64,000 bases of DNA from Nageia nagi (taxonomy: Eukaryota; Pinophyta), in NCBI GenBank assembly GCA_050084985.1, contig JBITNC010000002.1:18352001-18416000 (forward strand), read 5' to 3'. The notes beneath the pieces are model-generated. The model worked only from the letters and a program-made list of their open reading frames with translations, did no database searches and had not been told where the DNA came from. Of this stretch, positions 23,701 through 35,700 are shown piece by piece; the stretch's first letter is position 1, and each line of letters starts with the position of its first letter. The position numbers were made by a program, and so were the translations under genes.

Positions 23701-26700
23701 ACACCGCCAAATTCAAGGTAATACTCAGTCAAAACAAGTTCGGCTAAGCCCATAATAATATCCAGAAGGGGGGCGGGGAGTTCATTTTCTGCAAAGAAAA
23801 CTTCAAGTGTGCAACGGAGAGCCTGAAGTCCAACAGAAGTTGGAATACTTGGGTATAATGACTTTACATCAAAGGTGAAGAGCCAGCAATCCGTGGGAAG
23901 TCTCATGGAGGAGAGACCGCAGAGAAGGGAAAGCGAATCCTTCAAATGCGTCTCTTGCTTCAAGAGGACAAGAAGTAGTAAACAATGCAGTAGTCTTAAG
24001 GTAGGTTCTAAAATGTAGCCCGTATAGGAACAGATTGGTCAGCCCACAAGCACTGGTTTGTGGATTTTTGGCAGCAGAAAGAATGTGCATGGGTGTCCTT
24101 TGGAAGAAAGGTTCTGTAGCAGAAAGCTCTTTAAAGGCTTCAAAAGATTAGAAATACCAATAAAGTGATTTACCTTATTCCATATAAGACACCATGGAAC
24201 CTCCAAGACTTTACGATAGATCGCCTCATCAGAGAATTGTCTAAACCCTTCAGTCGCATACCAATCTCGATCCAAGACGCACAAGCCTAAATTCTTGTCG
24301 GCAGGTCTGATAATAATGTTACGATCTTTGCGCAGGAGCTTCAAGCTTCTGAGAAGACATCTTGGGAGGGGAGGAAGTTTAGTGAAGTCACAATGGGAGA
24401 TGCGATCTTTGAACTCCAATTTACATTTCTGTATGATAGCCTCCAAATCGTTGTTAATCTCTATGGGATTCCAATTGGATTTAGGAATCTTGAAAGGATA
24501 AACGCAGAAAAATGGAAGCAATTCAGTCCTTGCATCAGGTAGTGGAATCGACTTTGGTTCAGGTCCAAAGTATGCACGGAGTCAGATCTTTCGTATGAAT
24601 GATCTGAACTCATCATACATTTCATTCTGGGTCATGGGCGGTGGACGGGGGATAAATTTGATTCCCAAGCCTAAAAGCCTAAAATCACCTTCAAGACACC
24701 AAGTCTCCTCCAAATCACGAAATATCTCTCCTAAATGTGGGATGTACTCCTCCAAATAGGCCATATCATCTTCAAAATATATTTTATGGAAAGGATGTAA
24801 AAATAGGAACATTACATTCATCCAAATGAAATGAAATTTGGACACAAGGTGGCAGAATACAGATGCAGGTCTCCACAAAATTTGGTGAAAAAATTCATAA
24901 CCAATCCAAAGATATCACGAAAATACAACTGCAATACGAAATCTGGATAGGCTTTAGTAGAAACACCATAACTTTCTCAAGATGCATCCAAATCACCTGA
25001 AATTTTGGGAGCATGTGCAAAACCTATAGATGCAGACCTGTACAAAATTTCGTAACAAAATTCATAGTCAATCCTAAGTTACAGAAGCAGTACGAAATCT
25101 GGATAGACTTTCGTAAAAACACCATAACTTTCTCAAAACAAATCCAAATTGCCTGAAATTTGGGGAGCATGTGCAGAACCTGAAGTGCAGTTTTGTACAA
25201 AATTTGGGGAGCATGTGCACAACCTGAAGATACAGCTTTGTACAAAATTTGGTGACAAAACACATAGCCAATCGAAAGATAGTACCAAAACATAGCAGAT
25301 CCTTTTACTGGGTGTCCTCAAAAAAAGCAACGAAACCATCAAATTTTCAAACCTTCATAACTTTCACATACGAGCTCGGATTCAGGTGATTCAAAAAGTA
25401 AAATTGATCTACTTGAAAAAGGATATCCAAATCTATACTCAGAATTCAGATTTGATGGATAAAATATAGTAGTCAGAAAGACAAAGTTTCAAACACAAAC
25501 TCATCCTTCACAATGAACCAAATAAAAAACAAACTTCAAAGGATATCAAGGATGCATACAAAAACTCTATCTAGCTTTGGTACCATGAAAGGAATGGAGG
25601 CCAAAGGCAAAAACAACATTCCAAGCCAAGATCACAGACATGCAAAGCATCACAAGAAACACCAAAGAGAAGCTCAAAGACTTGCATACATAGCAAGTGT
25701 ATACAATATGAGCGATCGGATCAAAAACACTCTCAACCATTAGATCATGGGAGTTACAAAGGAATCATTACCGCCAATCATGGGATTTACAAAATACTCT
25801 CCACCACTCGATTAACTAGGAAAAGGACAAAAAAGAAAAAAGAAACCTAATATCCTAGTAGATACTTAACATGTACTCTAACAGAGGTTGTGTTAAGAGT
25901 GCCAAAATGCTTGCTAGGTTGTTGGAGGAGGTTGTGTTAGAGATGGGGATGAAGAGTGTTGTGCCAAAATGCAGCTGAACAGATTTTGGAGGAAAAATTT
26001 TGTGATGAGCTGAAGTAGGGCTCACTTCTCAAACGTGCCCTAGGAGAGGGACGTTCAGCTTGATGCTACGAAATTGTCCAAACAAGCTCAAAATTACCAT
26101 AATTATCTAACGTCTAGCTAATTTGACAATTAAACTATTTCGAACATGCAAAATATCCCCACAAACTTAATGCAGCAACAAGGAAGCAATAACAAAAATT
26201 TAGCTATGAAAATGCACTTCTAGATCCAACGTCCAAGCATAAGAAGACAAATGGTAAATCGAGATAGCAATAATGTAATTGCATTTGATATAACAAGAGA
26301 ATAGCGCAATTACAATATTTTTTACCTAAGGAGCTTGTACTAAGACTTCCTCCAATTGGATTTTGTTGGATAGCTACGGAGCCTTTCCAATCGTAGTAGC
26401 AACAAGGCCCAACCTAGGGCTTCCCAACTCCTCTGTGATGGAACCAATAGTGTTCGTCTCAAGAAAGTTGAAGTGAGCTTGAGGCTAGCTTCCTATCACC
26501 TCAATACCTCAAATGCAAGTTACCCTACAAGTGGCAGAGATAGAGTTCTCACACTCAATCCAATACAAGGGGGATTTTCATCAATAATCAACATATCTCA
26601 TAATGACTAAGAGTCTCCCTTTTATAGACTATGTAGTCTCTCTTCTAATCTTGCATTGAGATGATCCAACAGTGGAGAGATGTGATCCTGTGCTCATGTT

Positions 26701-29700
26701 TGCAACATCCAAGACGGAGAGCCTTAGGATAAGTGAGATCACATCCAACGGTCAAGGAATGCAATGTCTAAGAGGCGGTGATGTCGATGTGCCTTGGGAT
26801 CAGCAACTTCAATCTAAGAGCCTCCAAGGGAGATGTGGGTGTCTTGGGATGCCCAACTTATGATCTTGATGGGTCCAATCTTCCTCCTCAAGCCCAACAT
26901 CCAAGTGTGGAGTCTTGCAATGCCTCGTAGTAGGTAAAAAATACCTTGGTATCATGCTCTACCACAAAAGCGGAGCAATACTATTAATTAATGAGGCCTA
27001 TTAATGCCAATATTACATGCATCAAGACTTGATATATGCAACTTCCCATAAATGGTGACAATTAATAATTGCCTTGGTATCATTTATACATCATTATTGG
27101 CATAATTAATTATCGAATTACTCCTATCATGCTCAAGAGGCCCAACGTCCCATAATTGGAGCAATTAACTAGTCTCCAAGTGGAACTTACAATAAAGGGC
27201 TTATTACAATGAAATACTCCTAACTAAATATAAAACACTCCTAAATTAATTAAGTAATCATTGCACATCCTTAGAGGAAGGACGTGACCTTTCCAGCAGT
27301 AAATTGGAAAGAGAATTATGGATTCCCGTGTGCATTCGCGATATTAGAAAATTGGTTGGATAGACGAACTTCAAGATGCCATAACTCCCTCGTTTCTCAA
27401 CCAAAATAGGTCATGTAACCTATCAAAATCATTGGCACGAGGTCCTCTTTCCATTCCTAGTGTTGAAATGCCCATTTTTGGCTTGTAGAAGACGTAATCT
27501 CCTTAAAACCAAAAATGAATAGAACTTTGCAAATTGGGGACATTACAAATTCCCCCTCACCCATTTTTTGCACACTATGTGCAGCTCATTGTCTTGATTT
27601 TCTTTTTTAATACATTAAAAAATTACATTGGGTCTCTAAGATTATACAAAAGGCCAAAGGCATCACCAAATTCATCAACAACCACACAAGGTCCTCTAGC
27701 TTACGAGACAAGAAGGTGAATAAACTAATGAGAGGGAGATTGTGCGACCTAGAGTTATGGGATTTGCTACAAACTTCATTACATTGCAGAGTCTCTTTGA
27801 TGCAAAAGGGGCATTGAAGAGCATGTTTGTTAGCAAGCAATGGGTAGCAGAAGATGATGCTAAATGTTGACTCTCTAGCGAGGGCCAAAAGGTATATGAT
27901 TATGTGTTTGAAGAGACCTTGTGGACAACTATGCATGAAGCAATCAAGGTACAAGACTAAATTTTTTAAGTATTCTTCCATTTGTTAATTTTGAATTGTA
28001 AACCAAATTTCAAATTGCTAAGTTGTTGGAGCTTTATGTGATGTTGGATTCGAGTCGTTGACAAATGGTAATTGACGAGCTGCTGTGGCGGCAAAACAAA
28101 TGATCAACTTTCAATTGTCGATTAATCAGCCAGGCCGAATTGCTGATCAGATCGACAATTAATTGTGATTTTGACTACTATGCATCACAGTAAGCCCCAA
28201 GCACTCCACAAAATCTTTATACAGCCTGAAAAACTCAAGTACAAATAAGATTCTATTTTGAAAGAAAATTGACAGCTATGAACAACATCATGTATCACAA
28301 GTTACTCACACAAGATATAGAAGAAGCTATTGGGATGCTTTTCTTTCCAGCGGTGACCTTCTAAGGATCGCGTGTAGGACTTACGAGCTGCCCAACAACA
28401 TAGTTGGGAATGCGTTACCAATTCCCCCATTTGAAAAGGATGGGGTACCTTCAAGGCTTTTGTTGAAACACCTTGCCCAACGACTCCAACGTTGTGACGT
28501 TGTAAGGTATGTCCGCCAGGTGTGTTTTCTAAATAGGAATAGATAAATAAAAGTGCAGTATCCCTCTTTGGAATCAGCCTCAATGGAATGGAATGAGAGG
28601 TAGCAGTGTGTTAACCAACGTTGTTTATTTGATATATAGAGTTTATTCAAAATATCTGTGTGGACTTAACAATTGTATTTGGTTTTGAAAGCATAAAGAA
28701 AGCATAAATAAAATACTGTAAAGTGAGAGACTACACTTGTGAAACGGAAACAGATACTTGGTCAGATACCAAATGAGTCACCACGATGAAGCATTGTCTA
28801 AAAAGTTCATCCTTTTCGGATCAGTTTAGAGATTTCATCCAATTCATCCAGCTTTACGAACAAACAACTATGTTCAAGTTGTTCCAAAGAGGAGCAGGGA
28901 GGAATGCTACTTACGAGCAATCAAATGGACGTGGTGGAAGAACATGGGAAGAACAAGAGTTTGGATGTAAACCTCTACTTTGATGTCATAAAACAAGAAA
29001 CAGATTCAGATTACCTCATCTAGTGAGTGGTATGAACCAAGAATTTATTGAAGACTGATTTCCAACACTTTAAAGAATAAAGCAATGATACATTTCCTAA
29101 AACTCTCGAGTTTTCAAAGGAAGGATGCGAAAGTGTCAAACGAGCAATGATAATTCTTAAGAAACAATTCACAACATGACAAATGGATAAACAAGCTCAA
29201 TCTTTGGCTTAACCACTTTGTATTAACTTATAAAAGAGTTGTGCAAGGATACATCAATTTGCTCCTCTTTTACCAAAGTTTCACTTTTTTCACAAAATGA
29301 GCTCTAGTGAAAATGAGACCCCATGCCATTTATTTATAGGAAAAATTAGTTCAAATTCTCAAGTGTTGCCCTAATTTCTAGAAAAACACACAAATGCTAA
29401 TTTGAATGCTAAATTGAGATTACAATATCGTTTTAGTGGGAGAATAGTCTCATCTCACTAAAATATGCTTGAAATAAAATATTTACAAAAATCGATGCCC
29501 TCTAGCATGCATTTCGAGGTGTTTTGCATCAATTTGGCAAAAATTGGAGCTTCAAATCCTCGTTCCGGATCCTTCTGATAGTGTTTTGAGCTCCTCCCTT
29601 TTCTGAATCTGGATTTGCCTTTGATGTGATCATTGTGGCAAATTTTCAACAGATTCTGAGAGAATTTTTTGAAAAAGTGGATATTTTGGTCTATTTTTTG

Positions 29701-32700
29701 AAAAAGATGGGAGGGGTCCGAAATTTGGAAAAATTTTAAAAAGTGGATTTGAGCTCATGGATGGATGGAGGATGGGATTACAAGGTACTTGGCAAGTTTT
29801 GAGAGGTTTTGGGGCTTTTAAGAGGTTTTGGGGCTTTTAGGAGGTTTTGGGAAAGATTTGAAGTTTTTGGCAAAATTTTCGATTTTCATGTCTAGATTTT
29901 TTTAGGTAGAAAAAAATGAAAATTTCCATAGAAATGAAAAATGCCTCCTAGATTTTTGAACACCTAAACTTGCTCAAATTCAAAAATTCTCAAGTTTAAA
30001 GTTGCTTAGAATGCCATTTCCCATGCAATGAAAGTAAAAAATTTTAATTTTGAGCAAAATTTATCAATCCTCCTCAAGTTATACGCTAGTTTTCACTTGT
30101 ATGGTTTTCTAATGGCATGAAAACCTGCGCCTAGCTTTTTGGTGCCTTTAATTTGCTCAAAATTGAAAATTTGAAGTATTAAATGTGCTCAAAATGACAT
30201 TTTCCTTGCAACAAAGTGCTCAAACATGAATTTTGATCAAAATTTGTCAATTTTCCCAACTCAGGCGCTAGTTTTCAACCCTATGGATCTTCAATGACAT
30301 GAAAACCTGTACCTAGATAGTAGAGCCCCCAAACTTGCTCAAAAATGAAAATTTGCAAGTTTAAATGTGCTCAAAATCATGTTTTCCATGTAATTGATCC
30401 CTTAGATTCGAATTTTGAGGCAAAATTTTGAAATTTCTTCATCCTATGCGCTAGATTTCACTCCATTGGATTTCCAATGGTATGAAAACCTGTGCCTGCC
30501 TTTTAAGTGCCTTTCCTTTGCCCAAAATCTAAATTTTGAAGTTTTAAATGTGCTAGAAATGGGGTTTTTCACCTAATAAACACCTTGGAATCATTTTTTA
30601 TTGGTTTTTCACTTATCTCTCCAAGTTAGGTGCTGATTTTCAGCCCATTGGATTTAGAAAATTATAGAAAACTGTGCCTAGCCTTAGGAGTGTTAGAAAA
30701 TGGAGACTACAACCGGCTAGAAAACAGAGAGCAGTTTCTTTCTCGTTTTTCAGTTGCCAAGAAGCCATGACACCTGGTTATCAGTTATAGAAGGGTTGGG
30801 GGTTACCTAACAACCTTCCTGATCCAACTTGGGTTTAAGTTGGGTTAGTTTGTACCTATAAATAAGAGGCTTGAGTTGAGGCATGTAGTATTGTAGTTTT
30901 GACAGCAATTGTGAAGTAGATTGTGATTATTGAGAGAGAGATTGTAGTGAGGTTTTGTTGTAACTCCAAAGTGAAGATTGTAGCAAGGTTATGCTGCTGG
31001 TTTGTTACTTGGAGGACTTTGAAGAATGATATGCAAAAGGGTTGAAAGCTTCTCCGTGGATGTAGCCTACATTGGGTGAACCACGTTATCTCTTGTGTCT
31101 CTCTTTGTGTGATTGATGTTCATGGTTATTTGATTTCAGTAGTATGCTTTGAATGTTGTTTCTTTTGCTAAGGAGTACGAGAATTATTGATGCTCTTGCT
31201 TATATAAACTTATTAAATCCTAACAAGGAGGGTCAAAACCTGCTCAATTTCACTTTTTTCAAGACCTAAATGTGCTCAAAATGGTGTTTTTGACCCAATG
31301 AATCCCTCAAATTGGAGTTTTGACCAAAATTTATCAAATTTCATGCTTCTAGACGCTAGATTTCATCCCATTGGATTTCCATAGCCTTGGAAACCTGCGC
31401 CTAGCCTTTAGGGTGCTTAAATGTGCTCAAAACCGAAAATTTTAAGACCTAAATGTGTTTGCAATCATGTTTTCCTTGGTCCCAAGCACTTAAACTTGAT
31501 TTTTGGTCAAAAAACTTTCCATCTTGTCATTCTAGGCGCCATTTTTCACTCCAATGGATTTGGAAAATGCTAGAAACTTGCGCCTAGCCTTCTGGGGATC
31601 TTTAGTTGCTCAAAACCAAAAATTTCAAGACCTAATGTTGCTTAGAACCATCATTTCCACTCATTCATGAATTTGGATTTCATTTTCTATGCATTTTCAT
31701 TTTTTTTCCACTTCCTAGGCACCAAAAAGCATCTCTATGGTTTTCCCATAGGCTTGAAAAACTACACCTAGCCTTTGAGTGCCTTAGACTTGGTCAAAAT
31801 CGAAAATTTCAAGTCCTAATTGTGATAGAATTCACCTTATCTCTTCGAATACGCTCTTAAACTCGAATTCCAATACCATCTACATTTATCTATGAGAAAC
31901 ATGCACCATTTTTCCCTCACTTGGGTTTTCAATACCTTGGGAAAACATGCCTAGGGCTAAGGGTACTCAAACTTGCACTTTCAACCCATTCTAGACTCAA
32001 TCTGTGCATTTCTGACCACTCTCAGTGTTTCCGAGCTCAAACTCGATCAAAACGCCTTTTCCAGCACCTCCAAGCTCAAACTCTACATTTTCGGTGATTT
32101 CGAGCTCAAACGATGCAAAAACAACCATTTTCGCATTTCTAGGCTCAAAGTTGTCATTTTCTATCATTTCCAACATTTCCGGGCTCAAAGTATTCAATTC
32201 CACCCATTCCAGCTTTTCCGGGCCCTAAGTGTGAAAAAACGACCTTTTTTCGACATTTCTAACATTTTCGAGCATTTCTAGCCATTCTAGGCTCAACTCA
32301 TCACTTTTGGTCATTTCCGAGCTTTCCGAACTCAAATCGTGCAAAAATGCACATTTTCACCATTCTGACCATTTTCGGGCTCAAAAGTGATTAAAAAATG
32401 CCTTTCTACCTTGCCTTTTTTCAGCTTTCCGGGGTCAACTTTGGAAAAAACATCAATTTTTGCCATCCTTGTCATTTTCATGGCACCCGGACTCAAAACT
32501 GACAAAAACGCTCATTTTTGCCACCTAGGCACTTGTGAGCTCAATTCCTACAAAAATGCGTTTTTTCTATCAACTTGATACTTTTGCATTGAAATGTTGC
32601 AAAAAGCCCGCCTTTTCTGCCCTGTTGGCCACTTGTGAGTTTAACATTCTGAAAGATGACCGCATCTCTACTAATTGCACTCTATACCCAAAAATATGTG

Positions 32701-35700
32701 CTCTAATGCTATCTCTTAGATCTTGACTCCTTGGCTCCAAAACTGGTGATTGTATACTCTAATGCTCTTTGGGTTTTTCGTCACAAAATCTCCTTGAATT
32801 GCTCCCAAATATCATATTTGCACTCTTTAGAATGAACTATCCGTCACCAGAAGCCAATCTCAAGGCAATGCACCTCATTGCCTTTGCAAAAATTGGGTCC
32901 CCAAAATGCTGCATCTTGGGGTGTGTTGTGCGGGCACAATAATAGCCATGTAAAGAATGCATGGAATTTGTTGAAAGTTGAAACATAGCAGCTGAAATAG
33001 TAGCAAAAAACATGACCTAGTGAGGACTGCAATTGAACACAACAAATATGGATTTCTGTTTGATTTGAAATTAGTCACTAACACCAGCAATATGCATATT
33101 GGTCAAAGACGGTTGGATGATAAAAAGATAGCTCGTTCATGTATATTTACAATAGATATAGAAAATGGGATAGAACATTGTTCTTGTGACTTGCATGTTG
33201 TTGCAGTATCCTTTTTACAGTCACTTAGGCCACTATTGGCCCACAGTGAACATTAATAATACTTCATTTCATTTCGTACATGCTTACAGTAGGTATGCTC
33301 ATAAGCAATAAGGCACATATTTCTGGCACGCACAATGAGTATACAGTACCTGCAATAATGCATAGCTTTGTCCAATGTTGTTATGATCTAGGGATAACTT
33401 TCGGGTAGAAATGGGTGTGTAGTCTCAAGTTTCACAAAATTGACCCCTTCAGTGGTAAGTCTGAATCATCACTAAATAGTGCCAAACCTTCGTAGGCACA
33501 TGTTGCCATTGATTGTTTATTACACAAGGTTTTGGGAGGTGCTGGCCATCTCCTTCAAAGATTCCTTGAAAAATAGATCATTTTGAAATTATGCAAGTAA
33601 TTTGTATAAGGTAAATATATAACAGAGGATTAAAGTGAGAAGCTGGAACCATTGGATGCCTACCAGTGCTCAACACTGTCACAAGGCATGGGATGTAGAG
33701 TCAGACTCTGAGCTTTTTATGGGAATAGAAAGATCTCAGGATTGAAGAGACATAAAAGGAAAACCATTCTTTATTTCTCGAAATAATCCATACAAATGCT
33801 ACAGAATTTTCGAGGAACCTAACAAGTTGATAGCCATTCCTCACGAATCCTCTTGAGAATTTGATGCTCTATACCACAATTTTACAACAACAAATTTAAA
33901 CATCAATTCCATAAAGAGTTGTTTTATTGCATCATGCATATACTGCACTGGATATAAATGTTAAAACACTAAAAACAATTAAATTAATTGAGCATATTGT
34001 TTTTAAAACACTTAAAACACCATTTCCATAAAGGGTTGTTTTATTGCCTTATGCATATACTGCACTGGATATAAATGTTAAAACACTAAAAAACAAGAAC
34101 AAGTACAAATCTGCTTTTCCATTCAATTTCTGTATTCTCTTATGATAAGTTGCATATAACAAGGGCTAAAATTTACCAGGATGCAAACACCAACGATCAC
34201 GTTTTGGAAGTATCTTTAATTGATTTAAAACTCCCAAGTCCACCTTCTAATTAGAGGGTATTCCCAATTCTGAGTGACCTAACATTAATGTACTGATATA
34301 TCAACAGGAGGAGTCACACAAAAAGATTACATAGATGCAACCAAATATCCTTATTCTTGGAACACAACCAATCCAAGACATGACTTTTTAGTTTGTAGTT
34401 AGTTTCAAATGGGAGTTGAACTTCAGAAAATATTCAGCAATGTTTTTCCAGAATGCCAACAAAACAATAACTTAACGAAAAGATGAACTGCAAATGGATA
34501 TGCACTGCTAGTTAATGAAATAAATTCAAATATGAACATATAAAAAGCATGAAAGAGTTATAGCAAACACATAAGCAAATTGAAATAACACTCTCGTAGT
34601 ATTAAGTTATATTTATGAAAAAAAATGTTTTAGTTTAGTGAATAAAATAAGGTTAAAATACTTTACTGGAGTTGAACAGCCAGGGCAAACATATCCTGCT
34701 GGAGCCGTGTGAGGAGGAAAACTTTGGAGATGTGACACCAGACAATGTGTATGCATGACGTCTAAATTCAAATTGCAAATCCCAAAAGTATAAGGAATAT
34801 TTTACAGAATCCATAATTACACAAAAGTGGAAAATTCCATGACCATATTTAAAGGGCAAAAAGATCAAAAACATTAGATGCTATTTTCAAATAGTAAGTC
34901 TTACGCAAGCAACCCAATCGAGTAGTAACCGCCCCATCTTCCAAAACTTCATGGCAGACACTGCAAGTAGGAGGCCAATCATAGTCCCCATCAATCACCC
35001 ACTCTGAGTAGGTCCGCACCTGATTGATGCACATCATATTCCAAATCACAAATCATCCCCATGCTTCAAATTTAGATTATGTTATTAGCACCTCCTAATA
35101 AGCACAAATCGAATTCTCTTTGTTGAGAATAAATAACTATACTTAAAGTTTTGATGCAGCTATTCCAGATGAGTTGTCACACAATAAAAATTGCTGCAGA
35201 TATTTGGAAAATTTAATGACAACTTGCTTGAAATTAAGAATATAACTGGCCACGGCAAATTAGGTCACAGAAATTGCTCATCATAATATTCAAAGATGTT
35301 TCAACACAACAAGCAACTAAAAACAATATCACTTCTACATTTTTGAGGATCAATTAAAATAACTAGAAAAACAAATTTCCCAATTTAATTCATCGAGTAC
35401 ATGTTTCATGAATTAAATGCACAAAATGCTTCACAGAGTTGGTTCTTAATTCAAATGTCACCAGCATGTCTTTCTCCACCAGATATTTTGAAAACTTTAT
35501 TTTGAACTACCAAAGGGTATTACGAATTCAGAGCAATGATTTTGGCTTAATGCTCCTACAACAACCTTGTAGAGATCAATAAACACTATTTTTCAATCTA
35601 GTCTAATGATGTTTATAATTTATTTGTCAATAAATAACTGCTGTATTGCTTAGGAAGAGGGTCCTTATCACCTTGCAATGATTTTAGAGGATTGATAATC

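Larger units (their letters stand above)
21985..24683 (-). mobile_element. Penelope-like retroelement inserted in a gypsy LTR
   Basis: A 2.7-kb block absent from the partner LTR. In its own (minus) orientation it starts with [11 protein letters not shown] and contains a nearly complete Penelope reverse transcriptase plus linker. It then passes through about 900 bases of very AT-rich sequence and short tandem repeats and ends in telomere-like CCCTAAA repeats at the junction. No GIY-YIG endonuclease is found. Penelope-like elements are known from conifers (family Dryad), where horizontal transfer from arthropods has been proposed. Confidence 0.8.
16905..24816 (-). mobile_element. Gypsy-type LTR element encoding only gag-protease
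   Basis: Direct repeats flank a 3.1-kb interior: left copy about 16905-17809, right copy 20940-21984 plus 24684-24816 (split by the Penelope insertion). On the minus strand the LTR begins TGTAATGTTCCC and ends GGGACATTACA. A primer-binding site (TGGTATCAGAGTTGGTTT, initiator-Met type) is at 20921-20938, one base from the LTR; a purine-rich tract (GAGTGGGGTGGACT) adjoins the other LTR. TATATAAGG near 17205 fits the same orientation. gag and protease are present but no reverse transcriptase, RNase H or integrase. The left LTR lacks about 300 bases present at one end of the right copy. Confidence 0.85.
20940..24816 (-). repeat. Gypsy element 5' LTR, split by the Penelope insertion
   Basis: 20940-21984 and 24684-24816 together match and extend the left LTR. 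The break falls within the block that reads CTCCCCCTTGGGCCCCATG in the left copy. The inserted 2.7 kb has no counterpart in the left LTR. Confidence 0.8.
15352..25883 (-). mobile_element. Non-autonomous LTR retrotransposon (LARD-like), outer element
   Basis: Two LTRs of about 300 bases, 15352-15656 and 25586-25883, start TGTTAGAGTACATG and end CCTTTCA on the minus strand. Next to the left LTR is a polypurine tract (minus strand GTTAAGGGAGGG, 15657-15668). Next to the right LTR is a primer-binding site (TGGTACCAAAGC, 25574-25585) close to the initiator-Met tRNA type. With nested insertions removed, about 2 kb of interior remains (15657-16904 and 24817-25585). It shows no gag or pol; the longest minus-strand frame (16276-16704) is unassigned. 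The flanks show no 5-base target duplication. Confidence 0.78.

Noticed and set aside
15347-25888. 5-base target duplication around the outer LTR element
   Set aside because: The left pentamer is CAGCA and the right is GAGGT; they do not match.
32000-32280. 102-codon plus-strand frame (31973-32281)
   Set aside because: It runs through the decayed satellite repeats and has repetitive FS/FRAL composition.
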